Shown: positions 1 to 12,670, counted from the first letter of the stretch. The stretch is 64,000 nucleotides of DNA from Alentia gelatinosa (GCA_950022655.1 OX465587.1:36017153-36081152), one strand, 5' to 3'. Made by a program: numbers and translations. The notes: a model not told the origin generated them from the sequence alone.

Positions 1-86
1 TGGGAGATCATCACATCTAATTTTCAGGAAATTGACATGGGTTTTAATTTTCAAGCCAAATTGTCCGATATATGCCGTTAAGAGGG
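1..86. repeat. Right end of a TTAA-flanked MITE
   Basis: The first 86 bases closely resemble the right-hand end of the complete element at 31400-31893, including the 'aattgtccgatat' motif and the degenerate terminus before 'gttaa'. Only the terminus is in the window. It is a non-coding, non-autonomous DNA transposon relic. Confidence 0.6.
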
Positions 87-169
87 TAGAAGTAAACCAA
101 TCAGAAAGGCTCTCCCTGCCTCCTTGCGGATGAGCAGCGAACCAGCGTATCTCCCTACTCCCTCAGCTG

Positions 170-1460
170 CCCATCTTCCACCCTCCCTCCCTCCCTCCCT
201 CCCTCCCTCCCTCTCTCCCTCCCTCCCTCCCTCCCTCCCACCCACCCTCCCTCCCATCCTCCCTCCCATCCTCCCACCCTCCCTCCCTCTCATCCTTCCA
301 CCCTCCCTCCCTCCCATCATCCCACCCTCCATCTCTCCCGCCCTCCCACCCGCCCTCCCACCCAACCTCCCTCCCACCCTCCCATCCTCTCACCTTCCCT
401 CCCTCTCATCCTTCCACCCTCCCTCCCATCCTCCCACCCTCCCTCCCATCCTCCCATCATCCCTCCCATTCTCCCACCCTCCCTCCCTCTCATCCTCCCA
501 TCCTCCCTCCCTCCCATCATCCCACCCTCTATCCTCCATCCCTCCCTCCCACCCTTCCTCCTATCCTCCCTCCCTTCTCCCTCCTTCCCTCCCTCCCTCC
601 TCCCTCCCATCATCCCACCCTCCATCTCTCCCGCCCTCCCACCCGCCCTCCCACCCAACCTCCCTCCCACCCTCCCATCCTCTCACCTTCCCTCCCTCTC
701 ATCCTTCCACCCTCCCTCCCATCCTCCCACCCTCCCTCCCATCCTCCCATCATCCCTCCCATTCTCCCACCCTCCCTCCCTCTCATCCTCCCATCCTCCC
801 TCCCTCCCATCATCCCACCCTCTATCCTCCATCCCTCCCTCCCACCCTTCCTCCTATCCTCCCTCCCTTCTCCCTCCTTCCCTCCCTCCCTCCTCCCTCC
901 CATCATCCCACCCTCCCTCCCTCCCTCCCTCCCTCCCTTGTAGTTCAGCCCACTGCTGTCATTCATAAATATTTTGGGGTCCGGAGCGGTCACCGAACCG
1001 AAACGCGTGCTGGCGCGCATCCTGACTTGAAACTGAATTCTCCTTCACCAGATTTACAGCCTCAATGCCTCCCTCCTCCTTACATCCTTCCGTCCCTCCG
1101 TCTCTCCGTCTCTCCCTCCCTCACTCCCTCACTTCCTCCATCCCTCCCTCCTCCATCCTTCCCCCTCACTCCCTCCCTCCCTCACTCCCTCCCTCCTTCA
1201 CTCCCTCACTCCTCCCTCCTTCCCCCTCACTCCCTCCCTCCCATCCTCCCCCATCCTCCCTCCCTCCTTTCTCCGTCCTCCCTCCCACCCTCCCTCCCAT
1301 CCTCCCCCATCCTCAATCCCTGCTTTCTCCATCCTCCCTCCCTCCTTCCCCCTCACTCCCTCCCTCCCATCCTCCCCTCCTCAATCCCCCCTTTCTCCAT
1401 CCTCCCTCCCTCCCTCCCTCCCTCTCTCCCTCCCTCCCTCCCTCCCTCCCTTCCACCCTC
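170..1460. repeat. Polypyrimidine satellite (CCCT-rich) with ~293-bp higher-order unit
   Basis: Nearly pure C/T on the plus strand, built of CCCTCC, CCCATC and CCCACC blocks. A segment starting near 316 recurs almost exactly from 609, an offset of 293 bp, and a third copy begins near 900 and decays. About 120 bp of ordinary sequence (935-1065) interrupts the tract before a looser block to 1460. Long reading frames through it encode Pro/Ser/Leu or Gly/Arg/Glu simple repeats and are artefacts of composition. The G-rich minus strand could form triplex or quadruplex structures. Confidence 0.92.
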
Positions 1461-1529
1461 ACTCCCCTGACGGCCGCTCTATCTTTTTTAAAGGGTTTTA
1501 TTTACCCTGGAGTTGAGGTTGGTGACTAG

Positions 1530-4500
1530 CGCCTATCTCACACCTTCTCCAGCTGTTTCAATCCAGTGGTCTCAGATACCCAGTTTACAAGTTCGAGCAT
1601 CATTATAAATAGATTAGTATTACACTATCTTATATAACACGAGGCGAAGCCCATATGCTCCACGGGGTGCCGACCAACACCGACCACTAACTCCGAGCGG
1701 CAATTAGATGCATTATATATGCGGACCTGTCTATTGATGCCTGCCTTTTGTACGAGGACTATTTTACGTCGAGGAATAACCAGGCCCTATGCCAACTGCC
1801 GGTAATAAGGTCCAACATTTTCTCCTTATCACGTACGCGTTACTGCACTAATTATATACATTCAAATGCCCGTATGTGGTGCGTGTGCCAGATGCTATTC
1901 TGACCTGCCAATCTAGACTACATGCTGTACTTCTATATGCCCTCCCTTTCCCATACATTTAGTACTTTCCACAACGTACCTGCAATGTCAATAAAGTAAA
2001 CACACATCTCGCCCTACATATGACCAAGGTGGGCGCACCAAATATACTTGAAAACTAAGAGGATAAGTTCTACCTACGGATAATATGAAAAGACTAGGGT
2101 GTAGACTGAGATTGAGGCAAGGTCAAAATCTGGAACCCTACCTTCCTAACATTCTACAAATAAACCCAAGTCCAGATGCGAAGAAGTGGAATATGCCTTG
2201 TGATTCACGTTGTAGCTCGCAGCGTATACACTTCTGAATATTCCCAATAATTGAGAATGAACAATCAACACCTTAAAAAGTTTGTAGATTTTAGTGCCCA
2301 TTATATCATGCTGTTTTGATACAGAATCTATATATATGATATTCCTTGTGATACAGAAATGTTTCTTTACAAAACAACGATGATTTCGATCTCTCTTATT
2401 TCATGTGTATATTGTGTACACTTTACCCAGGTATACACTCCCTAATATGGAAAATTAATAGGATGATAATATCTATGTTGGTTCCATGTCCCTTAATACA
2501 TGTAGCTGTCGGACGATATATCATATTTCCTGGAATGGAAAACTTAATTGTTATCATATTAGATATGTTCTACACCCACGTAGAGGCCTGGGCGGTCTCC
2601 ATATTACAAACAAATCCCTTATAGAATATGGTCATAATACATCTTACCGTACGTTATCTTCGCTTTGCTCACTTACCTGTGTTTGCTTTCTCAAGTCGGT
2701 AGCTGGATTTGTAATCGCGACTCGGCTCCTGCACAGATTCCACCTTCACCGCGCACCAAACTGAATGTATCACCGTCCAAAATAAAACCTCGGCGATCCC
2801 GAGGGGTCCACGGTGGCAGTCAGCTGGTGTGAGGCCAGTAACTAGGGTGTGACCCAGCTATGGTATAGCAGCAGGTCTCTTTGGGTCCGTGAACCTGTAT
2901 GCTCCCTGTGTGGTTATATGGTGAGTGGGACTAGGTCAAGAAGACACAACATCGCCGTTTTATTGATTTTCTTGGTTGTACTTTGTTCATGTACTTTGAA
3001 CAAGGTTAACAAATTGCATTTCTTCTATCCATACAAAACTAAACAAGATTAATTAATTTAAATTAGATTGATATTATTCCAGTATATAGTTTTTAGTTAC
3101 AATGATTCATCCTGGACCATACCGTATGGATGTATAATAATTTGAATTAGATTTAGTTTATATTGGCCCTCTCCTAGCTTTCTATTGACTGATGATATAA
3201 AATCATGAGTTCAAGTGAATACTAAACAGGCGTCTTACTACGTTTTACAGATGTGTGAAGTATATGAATGATGTTATATTACGGGGCTCCAATGGAAAAT
3301 GCTTTTTTTTCTTATCATTATTTATATTGGGCAATACTAACATGTTCTCTTGCAATAACTTATATGTCAATGACATACATACATATATTGCATGAGACTC
3401 CCATCCTTGACATGAGACTCCCATGCAAGACCATGATACGTCAAGACTTTATCAGGTATATATATTAAGAATGTGACATACTATAATTTACATGCAACAG
3501 GCAAATACATTGAGACAGGTCATACAGATAAGGAACTGATGGCTGCTCTATTAATATTACTTTATTATTAGAAATACATGGATTGGTTTCATGCACGTGC
3601 CATGTAAGAAACACAGGTGCAATATTCCAGGTAACGGGAAACGACTATCTGGATCGATATGTTCTACATGAACTCGCATTAATCATACATGAGAACACGA
3701 TCGGCCAAGTACAGAGTCTAGTATACCCAGAAGACCAGGAACAAATGGTATGTTCGTCGTGGATGAATGAGCGTAGAATTATGAATAAATAATAGTTAAA
3801 AGGTGTGGGTTATATTCAGTCTATGGGTCATTATTTGTAACCCACTTCTACTCTGTCAACTTGCACCTTAAAAACACAAAAACAGAGCTAGCTCATATTG
3901 CATCATTGATGCAAAGGGAGGTGGTTTAATGTAGGTTTTGGTGGCGAGGTAATAAGTGAGTGAGTGGAAACTTATTATCATGGCAATATGTTAAATGTAA
4001 CTACTTTTTGGGGTCTAAACACTGACAGATTTCTTTTTTTATTATTTAAGCAGCGCTCTTTGTTATTCATAATCATAAGTCCATTACAAGATTCATTCTC
4101 CCTGCACATAACTACTATAAATCCATTCGTATTGACAAGTGCTCGCTCCCACGATGACCAATAATATATCCTTCTAGCTATATGTGCTCCATCCAAAGTT
4201 GCACACTTAACTCTGAAAGAAATATCAACACATGAGCAATCTCAGTACATCATAATTATTCGTGAAGAACCTCATTCCCTTAAGACCAGTTCTGGACGGA
4301 CAGATTTCTGATTTGAATAAAACAGAAATCGTTGAGATTAGTGTCGGCCACTGCGGGGCCCGCTTGTTATGTCTCACCCCTTCCTCGGCAACTTGATACC
4401 CTGCAGCTGTTAATAAAGCTATGAGGGTACTCTGACAGGCTGACCTCAATATGAACACTTAAAGGCCACCTTCTATTGGCCGAGTATTCGCCAACGACCT

Positions 4501-6426
4501 GTAGTCGGGAAACTGCGACCGACTATTTGTGTCCACCGACGTCAGATCGGTGTAAAGAAACAAGACATGCTGTGAAATGCTCACCTATTAATTTGGATTG
4601 GGTTAGAGGCCATCCTTATCGTATGAACGCAGAATTTCCGAAAATTTTTACACCCCCCCCCCCCCTCCCCCGCCTCCCCCTTCCCAATATTGTACGCAAT
4701 AGAACAAAGAAGGAGTATACGCGAAATTTCCGACATTCCCCCCCCCCCCCCCCTCAGTACGTACATACTTTATGGATGTCCCCTTATGCAATCATTTTTC
4801 TACCTTTTACACATGTATCAATTATCTTGGTTCCACAACTTCTGTACAATTTCTGTATGTTACAAATCAATCATGTATACCTAATTAATTTTAACACTTA
4901 TGATAAACTGATGTAATGTTCTATGTGATTTGGATTTTGACTGCCTTTGCATTTGTAAATAGCCCGGACTCTGTATTCTTATAATGGAAGACCACCTATC
5001 TGCAGGTGAATTATATGTGCAAATTTAAAAAAAAAAGAAAAAAAAAAGGCCGGCACCACCGACTGATATTCTCACAGAACGACAGGATCATTTCACGGGC
5101 AGATTATTCGCCACCGATCTGCAATCGGGAACCAATGACCGGCTATACTGACGCCAGATCGGTAAATGAAAACGAGAAATGCAGGACATGTAGAATGTAG
5201 TAGAAACAAGACATACACTGGACCCTCACTCTTTATCGACATTCAGTCGGTACACGTGACCACCACCAACAGACTTTTAGGAGAATTTTTAAAAATTGTC
5301 CTCGGCCAATAAGCCATTTACCATATGCCAACAAAAATGGCAATGATTATTCGATTTAAATTCACCACTAAAACCTGGAGTCTCAACGATGAAATCAAAG
5401 CGTTATGATTGTGTCGGTCGTTGACCAAGGCCGTCGGTGGTGGCTTTATCATCTAATATTCGCCAAATTAATCGCCGACCATTTCAAATACCAGCAAGCG
5501 ATTTTCATTCACCGATCTGGCGTCTGGATACCAAATATATTGGTGGGTGGTTTCCGGCTGCAGAACGGTGCTGACTAATCCGGCCAGTGTAATATGGGGA
5601 ACTCAGCCAATCTGTGCTATTTTCGTCGGACAATAAGATTGGTCGTTACTGAACTCTCCAGTGCATAGTTTTTTTGTGGTTTATTTTCACAGTTTTTTAT
5701 TGACCACTTGGTTATGTTTACATTCAGTTTACATAAGTGTTCTTGCATTGAAAGTTGTAGTCAATAAACCGGTTCCTGTCAGCGTTGGACAAGTCTCGTG
5801 CTGGTTTTCAGCAGGTACCGGGTGGTTTGGTTGTGAGCATGCTTACTCCTATACCTGTCATAACTCATTTAGATATCTTCAATCAAAGACATTGTGATAT
5901 GTTACCTTATATTCTGTTGTCTTTCTTTATGTCAGTATTTTCTTATATTGGAACCTATTAAATGTGTTGAAACAATCATATACATTGTATTGGTATTTTC
6001 TCAATCAATAATAATAAGTAAGTGTGATAAACAATATGTCATTACGCTATACATCATACAAGCTGTTATAACCATTGCTTTATCTAAACCCCGCCGGTTG
6101 TTTGCAGTTTTAAGGAATGTTGTAAATGCACAATATGTGCGATTATAAACTTTGAGAATGTTTGTATTTAGATGTAATTTTTTAACAATTGTGCTATTGT
6201 TTCTTCGTCTCAAACAAAGTATTAACAGTAGTAACCCCAAATAGCGGACATTATTGAAGATTAAAGGCATATCTTTTGAGTGTGAAAAGGTAAGCAGAAC
6301 AAATTTAGATTGTTCTATATAGTATGATCAACAAATATCTTACATTGCTTGATTTAATCATCTTAGACCGATCTGTTTAATTGGCAACTTGTATGAGAAG
6401 AAATTTGTAGTGATACTATCGTAAAA
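1530..6426. other. No gene recognised; AT-rich intergenic sequence
   Basis: No conserved protein domain, RNA gene or well-supported element is visible. Open frames are under 150 codons and have no recognisable motif. Small structure present: two poly-C runs (about 4653-4667 and 4740-4753) and a diverged repeat pair near 4485-4555 and 5105-5165 sharing 'cgccaacgacctgtagtcgg'-like sequence. A partial copy of the dispersed repeat described at 10545 lies near 3775-3880. Confidence 0.5.
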
Positions 6427-6721
6427 CTGGATGAGGTTTAATCTTGGCCACCGTATTCCACGACTGGAGTTTGGCAAAGTGACTTCATGAGGCGAAGCCG
6501 AGTGAAGTCCGGAGCCAAAACTTCAGTCGTGGAATGCGGTGGCCAAGATAAAAACGAATCAGGTTTTAATTTTATCCTACCCTATCTCCTCGATTTTGGA
6601 ATATTACGTGATAACAATGCTGTATGCCACTAGTGGCGTATAAAAATCCGTATGCCAGTCAGCGTCGCATACGGAAACCCAATGTTAAGCCTATGGGATT
6701 TTATATTAGGGGTAGGATAAA
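6427..6721. mobile_element. Fold-back MITE with GAGGCGAAGCCGAGTG loop (copy 1)
   Basis: Two arms of about 60 bp, roughly 6430-6487 and 6505-6565, are reverse complements; both carry 'atcttggccaccg' and 'ttccacgact'. They surround a centre reading GAGGCGAAGCCGAGTG at 6489-6504. The hairpin is followed by 'attttatcctaccc' and the element seems to close at 'taggggtaggataa' (about 6708-6721), giving short termini. No coding capacity. The same centre and right-hand flank occur at 28773, 41697 and, diverged, at 10117, while the arms are largely different. Confidence 0.65.
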
Positions 6722-7592
6722 TATATGTACATATACGTGTACTCGTATATAGTCTAAGGAAATAAAATGAAAATAGTTTGTAACAGCACAGGTACATCGA
6801 CAACTCTGAATAGTACGCATGTGTCTGCGAGGGATAGTCATATGTAATTTGATCATTTTCTTCACTCATTTATCTAATTCTTTTTTTAAAGGCATATCCT
6901 ACAATCCGCCACCCGGTGATATTTGAATGTGGTGAATCGGACATATTCAATTACAGGTAAAGCAATTACTTATAGCCTCATGTGGTGTTTTTGTCACCTT
7001 TCACCCTATTACCACAGAAATTAGTTCTATTAGGTCCTACAGGCAAATAAGCATCTCTGGAATACAATGTCTCTTTAATCTGGGAGAGCCTATCGCATGA
7101 TCTTCAGAATATTTACAAAGGATGAGATATTTAAGAACGTTCCGTGCAACCAGAGAGATGGATATTTAAAACGGATTATAAGATCCGATGATACGTTATG
7201 GTATACCGCCCTATTATTGAAAGAGATTCCGATCATAAGATCGAACACTAAGACACTTATAGTATAATGATGATACTATATAGAGATATCAGTATTAATG
7301 AGAATCTTTTGTTTGTTTGTTTGAAGCAGCTTTTATTTCCATAAAAAAAGGAGACAGTAGTAGAAGATGTACAAGAGTTGTGCTTCTATAAGTCTTTATT
7401 GAAGTACAATACATAATTCACTCAATAGAATTTATGCAGTAAACGCGATGAACATTGACAGGCCTAGAGGGTTCAAAACGATAGTCCATTAAGAATGATA
7501 GTTGCTTGGAATTTTTGATCCATTTTCTTTGTAGTAATAAGGGTCCTCTTCAGCATGCAGAATGTGCTGTATGTAGCAAGCAATTCATGTCT
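6722..7592. other. No gene recognised; fragment of TTAA MITE
   Basis: Holds one left end of the TTAA-flanked family (ttaaaggcatatcctac near 6887), similar to the left end at 31396; another left-end-like piece is near 6262. No matching right ends are nearby, so these are fragments. Otherwise AT-rich with no open frame of interest. Confidence 0.4.
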
Positions 7593-7596
7593 TTAA

Positions 7597-7933
7597 CCCT
7601 TTAAGGACGGGTGCCTGTGGCCAAGCTATCACCTGGAGGACGGTTGCTGGTGGCACTTCATACCGCTAGGGGACGGGCACACAGTCATTAAAACCCACAA
7701 TTCAATTTTTCAATCATGTGATATGATATATAATCTTGAATAATTTATTTCTTTTGAATAAAAATACTATTAATGGTAGTATTATGCGTGTACATTCTGT
7801 GAAAATTTCATTAATGTTCCTCCATTGTTTTTTGTTAAAAACGTTTTTTGTAGATTTTTGAGAAAAGATGCCTCAAGGCATCATTCGCCCTGGGCTGGAT
7901 GTGATACATGTATGTACGCCCGCCCTTAAAGGG
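7597..7933. mobile_element. piggyBac-type MITE, TTAA target site (copy 1)
   Basis: Flanked by TTAA at 7593-7596 and 7934-7937. Termini are inverted: left CCCTTTAAGGACGGGTGCC, right ending CGCCCTTAAAGGG. TTAA duplication with termini beginning CCC is characteristic of the piggyBac superfamily. The 337-bp interior has no coding frame, so mobilisation would need a transposase in trans. A second copy is at 49747-50044. The superfamily call rests on target site and termini only. Confidence 0.72.
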
Positions 7934-8299
7934 TTAAGGTGACTTCGAGCACCCCAATCAGTCTCTTTCTTTAAGATAGATTCGAGAGACCCCGTATCAT
8001 CACACTAGACAATACACATATATGACAATAGGTGTTAACATTATTTTGGACGCACACAATTAATGAGAATATTAGAAAAAAAATTCTTTATTTGTATACA
8101 TGTTTAGGAAATTTAAACACAAATCTGTAGCTACTCTGAGAACAATGGGCAGCATGCAGTCCATATAACATATTATCATATACCTATTGTCGTATGACCC
8201 ACACATACTGCCCGCTGCTACCCATGACGTATGTATAGCCGTACGTCACACTGTGACGTATAGGGTATGTGATCATGTGACTAGCTAAAATTTCGCCAT

Positions 8300-8475
8300 T
8301 TTTAGGTATATAATAATACGAAAACGGGCTGACTGTCTTAGTACGTCAAAATACTTGGTAAAATTATCACTCAGATACATCCCTCTACCTTCGGCATCGG
8401 GATGTATCTGATCAATAATTTTACCGCGTATTTTTGACGTACGAAGACAGTAAGCCAGTTTCCGTATAGTAGCAT
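8300..8475. mobile_element. Fold-back MITE, second family (loop CTTCGGCATCGGG)
   Basis: Arms of about 65 bp share 'actgtctt.gtacgtcaaaa' and 'aaaattat..ctcagatacatccc' in inverted orientation around a loop at 8388-8400. The outer sequence 'ttaggtatataataatacgaaaacg' resembles that of the fold-backs at 30050 and 30382, so this belongs to a second family with its own shared edges. No coding capacity. Confidence 0.6.
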
Positions 8476-8479
8476 CTTT

Positions 8480-9040
8480 AAGACATTACTTCATGCTTCT
8501 ACTCTATAGAGTGACACAGTGCAGAGCTCTGCTGTGATGACGTCGCCATCTAGCGGATAGAACATAATTACCCAATGTTTCTGACCTAGAGAGCACTGGT
8601 GAATTGTGAGTTAGGGTCAATATTATACTGGTAGTCTTAAAAAGGCGGTATTTTGAATAAGACTTCTTGCAAGCATAAAAAATGGTTATTTGAAGCTAGA
8701 TCTTCCGCGTTTATCTGTAGCAAGGGATCAAACCACGCAAAAACTCTCTGAGAGGGGGTATTTTTTATTTCTTACACGTGAACATGAACGTTTACCCGTG
8801 GACGAATACGATATCTCCTTTAAATCATGGTGAATAAAAAGGGCACACTATTGCAGAACGTGTGTACACAAGGTTTAGTATTGCTTCTTAAAATGTTTTC
8901 CGGTTGTATGTAGACTGACCTCGGTCCCTGTGTCCTACCTCTCTGTCTCTACCTCCCTGTCTGCCTCCACCGCCTGCCGTATCCCTCCCCCTCCACACGT
9001 AGGTTGACGCTTTGTAATACACAAGCGTTAACGAGTTTAT
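8480..9040. other. No gene recognised
   Basis: Ordinary AT-rich sequence. A pyrimidine-rich stretch (8936-8995, CTACCTCCCTGTCTGCC) resembles sequence near 11800 and is probably part of an old dispersed repeat. No open frame or RNA gene is supported. Confidence 0.4.
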
Positions 9041-9045
9041 CACGA

Positions 9046-9560
9046 ATTATCATTCATAGTATGTAAAGTATCCATTGAGAATGTATGGGGACTCAGTAAA
9101 CCACTACCGTTTGTTTTAAGACTATCAGATACCATAACCATGGTATGCAGATATATGGCCTCAAAGTCATGCTATACGGGAAAATATGCCCTTTGTGCTA
9201 TAGTGCAACAAACAATGGTTTTGTAGACCGGCGGCTCTGTACGCCACTCGAAGTTAACATTATAATACACTCGCTGACGCCCCTCTGTTACTATATATCA
9301 ACATCTCGTGGTTTACGGCCGCCTGTCGACAAAGCTATAGATTATTGTCTGTGTCAACCTTGAGTAGTTTACAAAGCCATCTCTCTTCAAAACCATTATT
9401 CGTATATAGAAACAAATAGACAGATCTCTGACTAAAGAGTGTATTTTCCGTAAACAATTGTTTTGAATTCCGTATATTCATTATATCTGGCAATTTATGA
9501 ATAATGGGTAGTGGTTTACTATAAGTTCCCATATATTTTCAGTGGGGACTTTTTATACAA
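9046..9560. mobile_element. Fold-back element carrying a nested palindromic MITE
   Basis: The outer arms are inverted: 'gtatggggactcagtaaaccactacc' on the left is mirrored by 'ggtagtggtttact...ttcccatat' on the right (9507-9535), followed by 'actttttatacaatggataatga'. A related single arm occurs at 23725-23865. Inside, about 9200-9410, lies another palindrome with 'aacaatggttttgtagaccggcgg' matching the family at 20938 and 29160. The layout suggests one inverted-repeat element inserted in another. Confidence 0.5.
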
Positions 9561-9661
9561 TGGATAATGAATTCTAATGTAATTTATCCAAATTTCATTG
9601 AATCATTTAACAAATAAAGTAGATTGTAGCAACTACAACCTACCAAGATCCCAAATCGGTT

Positions 9662-9740
9662 TGATGATTGGCTTTATTTGGAACAGTAGTACGTACACAC
9701 AACGTTTCGGCAAGAGTAGCCTTTTTCAAGCCTTTTTCAT
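9662..9740 (-). ncRNA. Hammerhead-like module (copy A)
   Basis: On the minus strand 9701-9730 reads CTTGAAAAAGGC, loop, GCCGAAACGTT. That has the layout of a hammerhead stem-II hairpin closed by GAAAC, although the CUGANGA box is degenerate. It is followed by AATAAAGCC and ATCAAAC. The same order occurs at 20307-20385 and 56413-56485 with different stem bases but intact pairing (GGC/GCC here). Related motifs are known at the ends of Penelope-like elements. Self-cleavage is doubtful. Confidence 0.45.
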
Positions 9741-10116
9741 TTAATAAATGTTTATAATGCTGTCTGTGTATCAATACTAGTAACAATTGTAAGCTGAGTA
9801 CTGTCAGGATAAATAAAAGAATATTTTCTATCCAAAGACTGAAGCAAGTCTATGTCGTATGTACTGCGGCTTGTGGTTACAGCCAGTTCTTTGGTTACTT
9901 GCAAGTTGTACCTTTGTCCAGATCCCATGAAAACAAATCCTCACTCTCCTAGCATATTTCTCCTGGTCTTGCCGGTCGTATCTGAAAGTGAACCTCAGCT
10001 GTGAGAATAAACGCGATGGTGATTTTAGAAAGTCTCGTCATAAACTTCAGTGAATGAGTTCTGTATTCTGTTACAGTATGTTGGTGGTTTGTCCAGGAAA
10101 CTCATGAGAGTGGTTT

Positions 10117-10255
10117 AGCCTTGCAAATACGCCATAAATTTGATCCACATAGTGATCTTACGAGGTGAACTAGTTGAAGCCGAGGGAAATTGAGAAGCGA
10201 TCAAAGGAATGACGTATTTGCCACGCCCGAATTGGTTTCAGATCTTATTTCACCC
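10117..10255. mobile_element. Diverged fold-back MITE (loop AGTTGAAGCCGAGGG)
   Basis: Imperfect inverted arms ('gcaaatacgcca' at 10125 versus 'gacgtatttgcc' at 10211; 'ttgatc' versus 'gatcaa') flank AGTTGAAGCCGAGGG at about 10169-10183. The right flank 'gatcttatttcacccct' parallels the flanks of the copies at 6427, 28773 and 41697. It is older and less symmetrical than those copies. Confidence 0.45.
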
Positions 10256-10544
10256 CTGAATTATACTTAAGAACATGATCAAAATGTGTATTACAAAAGA
10301 TGCAGATTCCATTCAGTCACACTTCATATACTACAGTAGTGTGGCTCACGAGATTTGACCCATATAGTGACGCATGTTGGGTTACGGAGTAGCTTACAGG
10401 TTAATATGTCGAAGGGACTTAAGGAGAGCTTAATGGTTGTGTTTGATTCAGCAACACTCTATAATTTACATGGGTTAACAGTTGAGCTACCGCCACACAG
10501 AGACTATAGGAGCAAATAGTATATTCTTCTTTGATGCATGAGTC

Positions 10545-10830
10545 TGCAATTATAAATGAATAAGAATTAAAGGTTTGGGTTGCATTCGGTCTATGTTTAG
10601 TTTTCTATAACTTAATTCATCACTGTCAACCTGCCATTTCTGCAACCGCCTGAGTCTAGTATCCAAAAATATCAAGCACCAATGGGTCTTTAGGTATTTC
10701 GGTCTGGAGTTATTGGTCATGGTCAGCTGGACATGCCTTTCAGACCCTGAGACACTGGCACCCTACTCCTTTCGCACTATCACAGTGAATAGCATGCAGA
10801 TAGTGAAGTGATAGTTTTCTGGCAGCACGC
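10545..10830. repeat. Dispersed repeat, copy 1 (partner at 28187)
   Basis: About 270 bp from 'caattataaatgaataa.aattaaaggtttggg' to 'tagt.a.tgatag' match 28185-28465 at roughly 80% by eye, including 'ccctgagacactggcaccct'. A shorter, more diverged copy lies at 3775-3880. No terminal inverted repeat or coding frame was seen, so the class is unknown. Confidence 0.6.
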
Positions 10831-12665
10831 TGGGAGTGTATAAATGTGACCACTCTAACCTCTAAGTGATGTATACAGCGCGTCCAAGCACGCTCTATAT
10901 ACACCCTTATCAGAAGTTTGGATTCTCATAAGAACGCAAGCGTGGAAGTTAAAACGTATATATATGTCCTTACTATAATCATACCCAATTAGACTTAGGC
11001 ATCTTTGTATATTTAGATGTAACTTACGGCAATCAAGGATGATCAAAACACATAATATTCATTAACCATGTTTTAGAGAAGTTACTTAGGTTAAACCTTG
11101 AAGGGCAAATCCTGAATACAAATCCCCATCGGCCTGTCAATCAGGGAAATCTTGCTGTTGTGTATGCATTTTCATTATCCTCAGGAGGGAAGCGCTTCCA
11201 CCAAAGAAACATATAAATTATACATACACATATACAGTTATATTCCAATCTCGATGCATTTTCTAGTTATCCTTAATGGTGATGATGGTAGACCGCATTG
11301 TAGTGACGCAAGCGAATCATTTCCAATAAAAAAAAAAATTTTAAAAGAAGAAAAAAAAAAGATGACCCTGGAAGTATTTTCCTGGAAGCATATTTCACCC
11401 CACCATGGAAATGCCTGGAGGCATCTTTCACCCCTCAATGGTATTGACATTTTTTATCCCCTCCATGGGAAAACCTTCAGGCATATAGACCCACTCCATG
11501 AGAATACCTTCAGGCTTGGACTTCAGGCTTGGACTAATAGAGCCAAGCAGCTTTTCATAATCAAACGCACCCAAAGTGGACACAGCATGCGTTACCTGCA
11601 AACAACTATTCAGCGGTCAGTGCCACAAACGCCACTGAGTAAGCACAAGGCAGACGACAATTTACAGAAAACCAGCTCATATGGGATGTTCCGGGAGTAC
11701 TCAGCCCGCGCACAGTGCCGCGCAACGGATACAAGCGGAACGCGCTGTGAGCGATGATGAGGGACTTGAGGGCGACCAGGTAGGCGTGTAATTAGACTGG
11801 CCTCAGTCCCTGTGTGCTACCCCTCCACCCCTTCTTAGTGACACAGGGATTCATGGGGCACTCAGAGAACGACACATACTATAATGAATTATGTTTTCTT
11901 TAATCATTTAATGAATGTTCATAATCAAAGACCTGAGCAAGTCTAGCGTGTGATGTAGACCAAATGCTCAAGAAAGCGCACAGAGGGGAGGTTGACGGAG
12001 ATGAAATAAGGGACTGGTAACTACTTCTTATGTAATACAGACCTTAAACTGACGGTCATGCCACCTCTCTTGGCTCTACATAATCTTTTTTAATCCTCTC
12101 TTTTTTATTAGGTCATAGATCCAAATATTACATTTGGTTTTCAATCCAAGCTAGATCATAACAAAAATACGTCAATTTAAAAGTGTTATAATCGATTTCA
12201 GGTTGAGAGAGTTATGAATTAAATTATCACACTATTACTTTATCATTCATAAATCCTGGCAGTAAGCCCTAAGAAATCGTATTCTTTCCTAATATTAGCG
12301 TTTTACTACCTCCAGTGCTTAATTTTGAAGAAATACTGCTGCTGAATGTTTAACAGAAATCGTGTTGTACTGGCTGTAAGGAAGATAGAACTACAGGCCT
12401 AATACAAGTCCAGATAAAATAAATGAAATAACAAGAAAGGATACAAGGACTGAGGATAGTCTAGGATATACAGTATCAGTCTGCCAATGTGACACTCTCC
12501 CAGCAGATCTTCTGCGGAAGAAGAGTACAGGATCTCTGCTAGGGGAGTGCAAGAAATGGAGACCTTACCCATAGTGCACCATAAAAATGGAACCAGTTAC
12601 CTTGCCTATAATGTGACCAGGCCAGGCTTCCAGGCTAGTGATGTATGGGCCATCCATAAAGTATG
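10831..12665. other. No gene recognised
   Basis: The longest open frame (11152-11757) has no recognisable domain. It contains short diverged repeats of 'catggaaatgcctggaggcat' (11400-11520), which explains the open frame. The remainder is ordinary AT-rich sequence up to the target-site duplication of the gypsy element. Confidence 0.4.
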
Positions 12666-12670
12666 TACAT

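Noticed and set aside
124..1470. 448-codon open frame rich in Pro/Ser/Leu
   Set aside because: It is an artefact of the CCCT-type satellite; other frames on both strands are equally open and no non-repeat domain is present.
11152..11757. 201-codon open frame
   Set aside because: No recognisable domain, contains short tandem repeats, and has no splice or codon-use support.
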